A stretch of DNA of 46,851 nt from Beroe ovata (taxonomy: Eukaryota; Ctenophora; Nuda; Beroida; Beroidae): positions 73,556 to 120,406 of the forward strand of contig CAMPET010000098.1 of the NCBI GenBank assembly GCA_946803715.1. The letters run 5' to 3'. The translations under genes were made by a program, and so were the position numbers. The notes beneath the pieces were generated by a model. The model was not told the DNA's origin and made no database searches. It worked only from the letters and a program-made list of their open reading frames with translations. Shown here in pieces: positions 1 through 10,589 of this stretch (its first letter is position 1; each line of letters begins with the position of its first letter).

Positions 1-28
<28 letters not shown>
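1..28. repeat. (CA)n microsatellite at window edge
   Basis: The window opens in an uninterrupted CA dinucleotide tract. Similar tracts recur across the window, so this is a common repeat class here and nothing specific to the locus. Confidence 0.95.
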
Positions 29-32
<4 letters not shown>

Positions 33-1945
33 ATCATATCAGTATCAAGTGTGTCATGAGTGTGCTGTGTGCAGGGTTCAGGTGGCTGACTATTCGTGTG
101 GTATATGTCTTATTCTATTTGGGTGTTTCCATACCTACACTAAATACCTACCCCGACTAAATTTAAGAACGGATACCCCGACTAAATTTAACAACGGGCA
201 AGATTTCCACATAACTACAATACATATTGTTTGCCACATTCCTGTGTGTCTCACTACATTCCTTCTCAAATACAATGCCTGATGTTTCAAGTCTGATGTT
301 GTCAAGCCGAGAAAACCTTATTTCCAAAAGATGCTGTTTGCTTTTCCCAAAGCTCACCAATGAAAACCTCACTGCCTGACATGTAGCTGACGTCATGGCA
401 CAATGAAATGGCCACGCCAGATTCAGTGTCACGCACAGCTGTTTAATGGACAGTCAAGCACGTAATTGGGTCGAGAGTCAATAGATTATCACTTGAGGTC
501 TGTGGATTGATTAATAATTATCAATCCTGACATGATGTATTGAATCCCTGGACCTAATTACGTACCGTAAACTGGGGTTACTTTGGCCGGCGGGGTAACT
601 TTGGCCACTTTTTTGTCATCTCATTTTTGCACTTCTCATACAAAGAGAATATGCTTTAACCCCGAAATTGTTATTTTAATTGCTTCTCTATACCCTAGCC
701 CCCCTAAATGACCTAAAATCATGACCTAGAGTCAGCTACCCATTCTGAGGTTGGGTCTTGAAGCTAAGTAAATCAAATTGTTAAAAAAAGCGTAATTCAA
801 AATTGCCCTGTAATCTAATCACCTGATAGTGGTCACACTTATTTTTCTATTCATAATGATTCAAAAACGTCTCGATTTTAGATATATGAGCACTAGAAGT
901 ATGGATTTGGGTAAAATTTTCAACAAAACCAGTTTGAATCCGAAAAAAGGTCATTTTGGGGTAACTTTGGCCACAAGATGGGGTNGAATTTAGGACTACG
1001 ATATGGTATATAACCAAGCGGTGACTGGTGATGGAATTAGAAATGGTCCCAAATTGGTCTGCATGATGTCATTACGGTAACACTGATCTCATGATGCTAT
1101 GATGTCACTACGTACTGATGACAGCAGACAGTGATGTGATGACTTCAGATATGTCATGATGTCATTTGGGAGTATGACACCAACCCCTGACATTAATGGC
1201 GTCGAGTAAGGAAATCATTTTAGAAACTTCCCGACTTCAATCGGCTCGCTCTTACTTATTACAATAAGTCTCCACATTGAGATGATGATCAAGTTCTGTA
1301 ATATACCGACACTCTCACTGACGGTACTCGTGTCCCGAATTTCTGTGTTTCCAAGAATTACCTCCCCATCTCGGAGAATCCCTCTCTCTCACTTACCCTG
1401 ATACTCAACACTATCATACACACCAGGAGCAGTATATAAATCAAAACATCAGAGAATTTAGCGGGAATGGAAGATAAATTGATACGTCTCTCTCCACACT
1501 CTCTTTACATACGATCATGTCAAAATGGGGGATGTTCATTATAATGGCACACAATTTATCACATGATTTGAGAGAGGGAAATGTCTGTAAATGGGAAATT
1601 CTATCTGTAAATGGAAAATTCAATCCATGCACACGGTAGAAAAGATAGCTACCAACAAGCAATAGGAAGGGCGTGTTTCGAGTACTTAACTTTAATATTA
1701 TAGTCTTGCCAATTTTCCATGAACAAAATAATATAGCACCTCAATAAATTACAACTTCTTCATTCATGTCTCGATTCTACATAATGCCACCATGATGAAT
1801 CGAGTTGCAGGACAACAGGAAGAGATGGCTATTGTGTTTTATAATGCCCCCTCCCCCTTCACGCAGTATAATACAACACCTACCCCCACTGCCCTCTATC
1901 TCTATGCCCCGCCCTTGGCAATGCCCATATTTCGCGGAGTAGTAC
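29..1945. other. Non-coding stretch, probably intron of the afadin-like gene
   Basis: No convincing exon was found on either strand. The afadin-like gene (minus strand) has a donor-like site at 1945/1944, and the expected remainder of its DIL-type domain and its PDZ domain are not visible here. The stretch is therefore probably intron leading to exons left of the window. It contains the GGGGTWACTTTGGCC repeats at 574-974 and a single n at 985. Short ORFs at 163-432 and 1441-1662 on the minus strand look non-coding. Confidence 0.5.
574..985. repeat. Three copies of a GGGGTWACTTTGGCC motif bounding ~350 bp
   Basis: Two copies lie almost back to back (574-588 and 592-606) and a third at 958-972, just before the single n at 985. 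The arrangement resembles direct repeats bounding a small AT-rich element. No terminal inverted repeat or coding sequence was seen, so the nature of the element is unknown. Confidence 0.5.
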
Positions 1946-4900
1946 CTTGAAGATGAAGGTATCCAGAACTTCCTCTGTGTATTCTGGGTGGTATCTGAAG
2001 GAGACTGGCAGTCTGGGGGGAGTGGGGGGAGCGGAGGAGTGCACGTCTGAGTGGACTGACTCTGATACCTGAGGGAGAGACAGATATGTTTGTCGAGGGA
2101 ATACCGGTTCAGGTGTTCAGGTTGAGGATAAATCAAGCTATAACATATCTGCAAATTTTACGAGAGTTTCTTAAATCATACAAGACGTATTGACAATAGT
2201 GGTGTGAATTGAACCTGGAGCAAGGCTGGATCAACATCAGGATAGTCATCAGCTACATCCTCATCTCTCATCACTTGATCCTCATCATCCTGGTGTAGCC
2301 AGGATTCATCAGCTGATAGATCGGGAACCATCGGGGGAAAGCCGCCCTTCACGTTCTTCTTCCGAGTGAAGGGATTGATCTGGGAAGAAAATGGACAATG
2401 GTCATGTCCGGACAATGGTCCGACCTGAACCAGAACCATTTTCTGGTAGATTGCCAATTCATATATCTATACCTGACTATAGATAGGCTCATCCTCCTTG
2501 GTCGATGTGCTCTCACTGGCCTCCAACTTGTTGCTGTACGGTTCACTCGGGTCTCGTGGTGTCTCAGGTGGTCGCGGAGATGGAGTTCTCTTAACTCTCT
2601 CTTCAGCTGGTATTCTCATATCATCAGGTCGCATTTCTCGAGGTCGGACATCATCTCTCCTGCGATGAGGTCTTCCATCACGTGGACCATGATCTCTGTA
2701 ACGATCATCTCTTGATCGTTCTCTCGGCCGTCGCCCTCGACTCTGATCCCTTGGTCTATCATCACGGGCATCTCTAGGAGGATTTCTCCTCGTTTGATCC
2801 GGTTGCTGCTGAATTTCATCTCCCTCCAAGTTACTGGTTTGTGACCCGTTTTCCCGGATTTCAGGGCCATTACGTCTACCTCCACGATCCCGAGGATCCC
2901 GTCTGTCCATACCACGTTCCTCAATCGGGACTTCCATTCTCCTCGGATTCTGTCTGTCTCCTGAACTATCCCGGTTCCTACCTTGGTGTTCGTTTCTTCG
3001 CCTTGGATCCCTATCTCTCGACCCTCCCCTCCTTTCCCGGTCATTGTGTCTTCTGGGATCATTTCTTGAGTCGTCTCTCCGTCTTGAGTCGTCTATCCGT
3101 CTAGAGTCATCTCTCCGTCTTGAGTCGTCTCTCCGTTTTGGGTCGTCTCTCCTCCTTGAGTCGAATGCTCTTCTTGGATCGTCTGCTCTTCTAGGGTCTT
3201 CTCGCCTTCTCGGCCCGCCTCTCGGTTCATCGTGCCCTCCATCATTCCCTCGTTCTCTGTCCCTTCCTCTAGACACATCTCTTCTTCTCGGATCGTCTCT
3301 ACTCCTAGAATCGCCCCTCCGTCTCGGTTCCCTACTACCTCTCGAGTCCACTCGTCCGGGAGGATCTCGCTGTGTGGGCGGTCCCCTCCCATCACTCCTC
3401 TCAGGACCATCTCTGTCACTAGGTGGTACCCGGATGTGGAATGGGTTGTCAACGTCCAGAACATCACGGGGACTGACACTCCTCTGATCCCTCCCTCTTC
3501 GGGTAGCATTGTGTGACGGACGATTATCGTTCCTCTCCCGTGGCTCGCGTCCCCTCGGATCCCGGTAACGAGAATCATTGTCACGATCCCGGAGTGGAAC
3601 TTCCATCCCGTAATTTGCGTGATTTGGGAAACGGTCTGTAGGATTTCCACCATTGTAGCCGCCGCCAGACGGGTGAATTTCAGGAGGGCCTTCAGGTGGA
3701 ATCATACATCGTTGTTCAGGTCTATTGTCCCGTCTGATATCCATCCCCGGTCTTTGCTTCACGGGGAATTCGGATTCCACGTCAGGACTTTTACACCGTT
3801 GACCGTTAAATCTGGTTGGAGTGGTAAGTGCGTTTATAACTACGTCATATCACGAAAGGGAAGAGTGAGGTGGTAACAGAAATGCAAAAGTTACCTCTCC
3901 AAGGGTGGAGGCAGAACACCTTCACTAAAAACATCATCATCGTCTCCTACAACTTCCTTTTCCTGAGGCTGAGTATAAGCTCATCGCTTTTCATTTGCCA
4001 CAATATGGGTGATGAAAATAGCATCATGTTATTGAATGTATATTTACCTTGACAGTTGTCGATGCAGGACTGCCCTTCACCCCAAACACCGTTTCCGACC
4101 TCTCAGAGGAAATGGAATCCATATCCCTGACATGATTGCCCTCTTCCCTCGGCTCCTCTCTACTCTCCTCCCCTCTCTCGCTAATCGGGCTCTCCCCTGT
4201 AAACGAGTTGATTGTTCCTCGGTAGTACTGATCCGGCTGCGCCCTGTTACGAGGGATTGGGCGCCCGTCGTCTGGCCGCTCGTAGTACGGCACGACGAAT
4301 TGGAGCTTGTAACTCCGGCCGATCGTGATGATGTCGTCAGGGTGAAGCGGAACGGAATCGGGAATTCGTGTGCCATTCACGAATGTCGGCTCAGGTGAGC
4401 ACGGAGAGATTATCATGCAGTATGGGTCTTGCTTGATTATACAATGCACCTGCAGCAATGAAATGGTCACATGTGCCATGTGCAAAACTCGTGATAAACG
4501 GTCTTCTTGAATTAAGAACGCTGCATTTTGCTGCTAACTTGACTAATCTCAAAATGAGAACACTTGCTACCTGGTCGACGTCAGGGCCGGGCAAGTGGAG
4601 GTAGTTAAACTTGCTCTGTCTGAGAGACCCTATCTCTGTGATGTGGTTGTCAAGGTAGAAGATAATCGGCGGTTCGCCCTGTCTCGCGTTTATCTCCAAC
4701 AGATAGGGAACATTATGTGCGTAGTTTGGCGGTCTCTAAGGAAAGGATTGGTGAGGATTAGCTCTGATAAAGTATCAACAAGTTGTCAGCATCAAAATTG
4801 ACAACATTTCATCTTGAAGTACATATTGTGTAGTACCCGAGCTATCCTCCCAGTCAAACTTACTCTTCTACTGAGAGTCCCCTCGTTCCTCTCTTGCATG

Positions 4901-6798
4901 AGATCCTCGTCAAATTCAACTGGGATATCGGGGAAAGCGTTGAGTGGCCGGCGCCTCATTTCAAACGTTACACTAGTGTCTGGGTCCTGGGTCTTGAGGA
5001 TTTGCATGGGACAATCAGAGTTGCTCAGCAAATGCTCTTCAGCCTGCCAAGAAGAAGCGATGCTAAGACAGTTATGTTCAGCTGGCAAAGAGCAGATCTT
5101 CAATACAAAAGAATGTAATCTATTATAGGCAACTACACAAGGTCACTGCAATTATTTCCATAACCTCGCCACAAATAGCTACACATAATTAACTACTCTC
5201 ACTTCAAATACATTCTTTCAATAAGAGATTCGCAAAACAAACCTTGCCGCTATCGCCCCTCACAGAGATCTGAAAGAGGGCGAATTCCTCAGGTCCACAA
5301 CCTCTGATATCGTATTTAACCAACATTTCCTTCAGCAGAAACCAAGCATTGTCAGTGTTAGATACTGATAGAGTTTTGTACGGCTGATTGCTGTTGATAG
5401 AATCGGCATAGATCCTCAAGGGACCTCCTGATGAGTCTTTCAGAAAATACCGCAATTTTTGGTCTAGGACTTTTCGCTGACGTCTGAGTTTGAGTGCTGA
5501 AAAGTATGGATAACAGTCCAGGTTTGCTTCCTATGTTTTGTACATCTCCAGCAACACTATGGCATAATGGTAGAGAAGGAAACTGGTGAATCATATGAGA
5601 ATCAAATTAAGCTTACCATTACTGTCTGCTTTTTTGAAAGTTGCAACATCACCGAACACATCATCACAAATGGGAATGCGTTGGTCTAACTTCATTACAA
5701 AACGACCCTCAGCATTGTCATCCCACTCTAGCTGTATTTTGAGAGGAAAGCTTTCTGGCTCTAGATGGCGCTCAGCTGAAGCAAAAACCATAGATTGAAT
5801 TGAATTGATAGATTTGAGAAGGATGAAGGTAGGAAAGCAGTCATTGCAAACCAAATTACTCACGCTGCCCAATGTGAACCTCGAACAATGACAGACTCTG
5901 TGGATGGAGGTCACGGTCAAGAGAGAATTTTTCCTTCAAGATACACTTCAATTCACCACAATCAGTTAGGCTGGAGATTCTGACACACTTGCTGCTGTAA
6001 CGCTGCTCAGTTTCTTGAAGGAATACTTGTACAACTCCAAAATACTCCATGTACTGAAGCAACCTTAATGAGCTCAACAAACATTTCAATCAAGAAAACA
6101 AAATTCTAGGGATAAGAGAATATTGACTATTTCTCGAAATGTACCTTATCTGGGTGGCTCATGTGAAATATCTCCTTCCTGGCAGCATTCCAATCCTTTA
6201 TCCTTTCATTAAGTTGCTCCCACATTTGATATTCTATGGTAGTGTTGAGTGGAGGGATTGTCTCATTTTTCACAGGATTTGAATTATCATTGAGGGGAGG
6301 CTCTCTTCTTCTATCACCATAATAATCATTTTGGTACTGCTTGTCAGCTGGTCTATTGTTTACTGGTTCAGGGGGAGACCTTTTCCAAGTGCTAGAAACA
6401 TGTCTAGATTCTCTATCACGAATGTCAGAAGAATTGCTAGGGTATCTTGGCCTATATACATCCTGATTGTGATCACCATTTGGTTGTTGTTTGTCTTGAT
6501 GTTTACTCAAATCAGATTGGGCAAGCTGAAATAGTGGAAAGTATGATATAACAATCTTGGCAAGTGAAGGAAATAATTTGACATCTGGAGAGCAACTCAC
6601 ATATTTATCACCATTCCTCTTTAGACTACTGATATGACCAAAATCCCTATATCCAACATTATTGTCCTGAGCAAAGCAAATTACAGGAAGAGCTAATCTA
6701 TCATTCTGCCTCATGCAAATCCAAAAATTAAATACACAAATTAAGGTATTGCTGACAAATTTTTAACTCACCAGGGGTTCATTATGCCTATGTGACAT
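1946..6798 (-). CDS. AFDN: Afadin-like scaffold protein (RA-RA-FHA, partial at C-terminus)
   Basis: Afadin is a cytoplasmic adaptor linking nectins and Ras/Rap GTPases to actin at adherens junctions. Thirteen exons are modelled in transcription order: 6798-6772, 6666-6601, 6525-6145, 6053-5864, 5775-5617, 5496-5243, 5043-4864, 4735-4571, 4449-4048, 3968-3895, 3811-2473, 2379-2215 and 2068-1946. All have GT..AG borders and matching phases, giving 1175 codons. RA domain 1 lies in 6145-5617 (YFGVVQVFLQ, SLFEVHIG, GRFVMKL). RA domain 2 lies in 5496-4864 (LRIYADS, YKTLSVSNTD). FHA lies in 4735-4048 (YLLEINA, LHLPGPDV, TFVNGTRI). An Arg/Asp-rich exon (3811-2473) follows, then a short exon with LPVSFRYHPEY that may begin the DIL region. 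The start ATG at 6798 is tentative because the frame stays open upstream. DIL and PDZ exons would lie left of the window. Family identity is well supported; the exact ends are not. Confidence 0.87.
3060..3200. repeat. 18-bp coding minisatellite in the Arg/Asp-rich exon
   Basis: On the plus strand a unit like GTCGTCTCTCCGTCTTGA repeats in tandem with point changes. On the minus strand it encodes the hexapeptide RRRDDS and variants (RRIDDS, PKRRDD). The period is a multiple of three, so copy-number change would keep the reading frame. Looser versions of the unit continue on both sides, from about 2640 to 3560. Confidence 0.85.
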
Positions 6799-8499
6799 TC
6801 CTTTCGTAGCATACTTAGGTCCCCATTGCAGCTTTAGGAAAATAGGATTAATACTAATTTCATAAACTGCCAAAGTGTCTAAGATTTCTGTGACAGTCTC
6901 ATGCAAAGGTTCAAACTTTACAACACCATTTCATATGTTTAAATTTGAAACATGACAATACCATAGGGTAGACTGAGAAACATCAAATAGATCTTCATAT
7001 AACTATTCAGACTTCCAGAGCACAATTTAATGAAATTTCTTTCCACAACTGAATACCCTAGATACAATATAACTCTGACAAACTTAAGATCGACAGAAAC
7101 AATCTAGAAGAAGAGATAATCCAGCATTGGCTCCACAACAATTCCATTCTCAGGATTAAAATATCAAGTATAAAACAGTAATTGAAATTCTGTTTCTCCT
7201 CTGATCAGAATATAAAAATAAAAGATATAGTGAATGGTGCAGCAGCTGCTACGAGTTCTTGTCTGACTTGCCATGCTTTTTATTCATTCAATTTACTTTG
7301 TCCGTTCATATTTGATTTTAACACAACGCAATTAGCACATGGATAAATATTTCAAAATTTTGTCTGCTCTTATCCCCGCGCTTCGTGATCCAAATATTTC
7401 CGCGCGCGCCGCGCGGCTCCTATGTACGACATTTTAGATCATCATCCAAAATATTAAGATTACAAAGCTAATTTGAAAGCGGGCAATGTGTTCACATCTC
7501 ATATTCTCATTGCTTAACGTGCCCGTGCCGCGCGAGCGGCCGGTAAATATGTCTGGCAAATGCATGTGCATTGTGCACACGTTGCGCGCCCCTGTTCTAC
7601 TCAGTGAACTGAAAAGTCGTAGAGACGCGCAGCGCGCGCGGAGTATTTTGGTCACGCAGCGCGGGAACACAAATGCAGCAAACGCAAAACTTAATTACAA
7701 CGCTGGTAAAAAATGATCTAGACCTGATTATATGCACGTGCAAAAGATTTTAAACAGTTGCACCCTACGAAACCTGTGCACTCAGCTGTGCGAGCCACCT
7801 ACACGGGGCTGGACATCGCGCCCTACGTACAAGTAANATGAATCACACCAAGATGAGTGGTGTGCAGGCACATAGCTAATTTGAAAGCGGGCAATGTGTT
7901 CACATCACATCTATTTTTAACCTCTGCTTGAGTGCTAAACGTGCCCGTACCGCGCGCGCGGCCGGTAGATATGTTTGGCAAATGCAGCAAAACTTAATTA
8001 CAACGCTGATAAAAAATGATCTAGACCATATTATATACACGTGCAGTCGTGCAAAGAGATTTTAAACAGTTGCTGTGTTTAACTTGAAAAGTGTGATGGT
8101 TCATACCATGAATTCTTATCTTATCTATCTTAACTGTTCATCATCGATTTTATTTTGTTTTAGTCGATTGACGAGCCGGCCTAACTGGCAGGGGTCGCCG
8201 CTTGCGCCGCATGCACGGCTGGAAAAAGATCGGATATCATCTGAAAAATCTAGAATTGACATTTTGGGCATCTAATTGAATTACAAAGAGTAAAATATTG
8301 CATAAGATTTCAGACTTAATGCTTTTCATTACATCGATATGCTCTACTCTTTTAGATTATGGTTCTCAACTTATACTTAAACAGGAAATATTATTTGTGC
8401 TACATATTCCTACACCTTTTTAGATGAGATGATACCTATCAACAAGTTGAACAACCCTTCTTTCCTGGCATAATTCCATATAACCAAACATTTCCCAGC
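6799..8499. promoter_or_regulatory. Divergent promoter region between afadin-like and J1-crystallin-like genes
   Basis: This is the spacer between two head-to-head genes. It is AT-rich up to about 7330, then CpG-rich at 7375-7420 and 7510-7670, with CGCGCG clusters, as expected for a shared promoter. It also holds the duplicated block described separately and a single n at 7837. A 5' exon of the afadin-like gene may lie in 6799-7300. No TATA box position is clear. Confidence 0.5.
7462..8070. repeat. Direct duplication of a ~200-300 bp promoter segment
   Basis: Copy 1 (about 7462-7764) and copy 2 (about 7873-8073) share the start AGCTAATTTGAAAGCGGG and the end GATTTTAAACAGTTGC, as well as the middle run ACTTAATTACAACGCTG. 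Copy 2 lacks roughly 110 bp that copy 1 has after GCAAATGCA. A single n at 7837 lies between the copies. This is either a real tandem duplication or two alleles placed side by side. Confidence 0.8.
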
Positions 8500-9549
8500 A
8501 TGCCAATATCCTCTCTTCTGGAGGCTTTGAAAAAGCTTGATGCTGTGACCCAAAGAAAGATTGCTGCAGTATTTGGGGCTGCTGTTGCTGATGCAGCAGC
8601 TAGACCTTTACATTGGGTTTATGACAACAGTGCTCTGCAATCTTATATTAAGGATACCTATGATACTCCTGAGTTTCTTCCTCAAAGTAAGTCACCATTC
8701 TATACTCTCCCAACTGGAGAGACAAGTTCTTACTGGGACATTGCTGAGTCAACTTTGGATGCAATGTCCAACTTTGAAGGTAGCAAGTACAAGTATAAAG
8801 CTGTTTGTGATGCTTTAGTCAGAAACTTTGGTCCTGGAAATCCAAACTATGACATGGATGCAAGACAAGTTTACATGGAGAAAAGAAGACGAGGTGCTAT
8901 TGATGGACCAGTGGTTGGGAAGTGGTTTCCAGGTTCTGTTATTGAATTTCTATCTAATCATAACAGTGGGATAGGATCCAAACCATTTGGAGGTTCAAAG
9001 ATTAAAGAAACAGATGGATTTTGCGCCAATTTACCACTTGTCTGTAGTTTCTATGGGACCAAGGAATTTGAGGAAATAACTGCAGAAGTGATCAAAACAT
9101 TATCCACATGGCCAACAGCAGTAACACATGGAGTAGTTGCTTCCAAGATCATCGGACATCTTGTGGAATGTGGGTCTCAGTATAAAATTCTGGACATTAA
9201 GTCTGAAATTGCTCATGAACATCCAGAGGTGTTCAGAAGCATCAGTGCTGTTGAAGAGGTAATTGAGCACCAAATGGATCACACCAGTGCTGTAAACTAC
9301 GTGTTTGGGAGTCCATGTTACAATCCGGGGTCATTCCAAGGTGCATTGCATGCAGTCCTCACATCTACATCCTACCCTGAGGCTATTAGGAAGACTATCC
9401 GGGCAGGTGGCTGTAACTGTTCTAGATCTGTCTTTGCTGGTGCTATGTGTGGTGCTATGTATGGGATTGATGGGATACCATTTGAGTGGATCGAGAAAAC
9501 GACTGGTGCAGAAAGAATACTTAGCAAGTGTCTCAAAGTTTACTCCTAG
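8500..9549 (+). CDS. ADP-ribosylglycohydrolase-fold protein, J1-crystallin / selenoprotein-J-like
   Basis: A single uninterrupted 349-codon ORF. The N-terminal block AVFGAAVADAAARPLHWVYD (residues ~22-41) is the hallmark of the J1-crystallin/SelJ branch of the ADP-ribosylglycohydrolase family. That family normally removes ADP-ribose from proteins using acidic metal-binding residues. Near residue 305 the family usually has a GG-D-T-D motif that holds Mg2+. Here it reads AGGCNCSR, with Cys-Asn-Cys in place of the acidic triad, so classical hydrolase activity is doubtful. There is no in-frame TGA, so it is not a selenoprotein as read. The start at 8500 is the first Met before the conserved block. 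The lack of introns contrasts with most neighbours. Family branch is confident; function is not known. Confidence 0.85.
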   Translation: MPISSLLEALKKLDAVTQRKIAAVFGAAVADAAARPLHWVYDNSALQSYIKDTYDTPEFLPQSKSPFYTLPTGETSSYWDIAESTLDAMSNFEGSKYKYKAVCDALVRNFGPGNPNYDMDARQVYMEKRRRGAIDGPVVGKWFPGSVIEFLSNHNSGIGSKPFGGSKIKETDGFCANLPLVCSFYGTKEFEEITAEVIKTLSTWPTAVTHGVVASKIIGHLVECGSQYKILDIKSEIAHEHPEVFRSISAVEEVIEHQMDHTSAVNYVFGSPCYNPGSFQGALHAVLTSTSYPEAIRKTIRAGGCNCSRSVFAGAMCGAMYGIDGIPFEWIEKTTGAERILSKCLKVYS

Positions 9550-10589
9550 ACATTTTCTGGATCGAGTGACCCTCTACAGTTAATGTGACCCTACCTCTAC
9601 TGTTAAACAGAAAGTATTACATATACAATGGACTGTTGTATAATTCGTGATGGGTAGATATATCAATTTATCCATATGAAAAGACTCGTATCAAAAGATA
9701 GCCTTCATATTTTAGTGAAATCTGTGATGTGGTAATTGTCAATGAATGACTTGATAATTGAAGTTTGAAGGAAATTTGTAAAATGTTAACCTTGCTTTAG
9801 ATTCCATGTGAATGTTGGTGCTAACTCATATTGTTGTGGAACCAAACGAAATGATTTCGATGACGTAATTCTTTTACAATTAAATTACAAAAGCATATTG
9901 TTTTGTATTCTGTCAGAAACTTACTGGTTCAAACTGAAGGAGCTGGTTCTAAATGAAGAAGTTGGCATGATTAGCGAAAACATCTGATATAGTAATTTGG
10001 TAAGGACCTAGATGTTTGTTTTTCCACGTCTTTCGTGACTTCGGAGACAGGCCTCTTTTACGACTGTGTAGACAAAAGCGCCAGGATTCAACAATCTGCG
10101 CTATGGTAGCGTAGAAGTGTAGAAATTGCACGTGCTTCAGATAGAGTGACCTGGGAGCTCCTTTATGAAGAAGCTGCTATGATTACGTTTCTTCCTTTGT
10201 TGGACGGAAACCCGATCGTACTAGTTAGGAAACAGTCATGAATTTCTTGTGCTGCTGCTTTTCCTTTTAGTTTATTTCCTTGGATGTAAGAACGGTACGG
10301 TAGAAACACTTTGTTTTGTCAACAAATGAAGTGTAACTTAACGAAAGTAAACTTGACAATCATATTCAAAATTGGGCAGCAGCTTGAACAAATTACCAAG
10401 TGACAGTGTCCAGTGTGATAGTAGTCCTTCTGCGCTCATGAATGTATACATTCGAAAATGTGAGAGTTGACTGTCATGTCAATGTGTACATTCTGTTCAA
10501 TGTACCAAGTGTTACTGTCGACAGTCATATTGAATTTATATCCTGTTTATGTCGTATCCGATAAGTAATGAAACACGCTCACTTCATAG
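9550..10589. other. Intergenic, 3' flank of the J1-crystallin-like gene
   Basis: AT-rich sequence with no supported ORF on either strand. It presumably includes the 3' UTR at its start. No canonical AATAAA was picked out with confidence. Confidence 0.5.

Noticed and set aside
3044-3487. Plus-strand ORF of 147 codons rich in Leu and Ser
   Set aside because: It is the antisense shadow of the Arg/Asp-rich afadin exon; the repeat pattern is the complement of RRRDDS codons and it has no domain.
8500-9549. Reading the gene as a selenoprotein
   Set aside because: No in-frame TGA exists in the 349 codons, so a Sec codon is absent in this copy even though relatives include SelJ.
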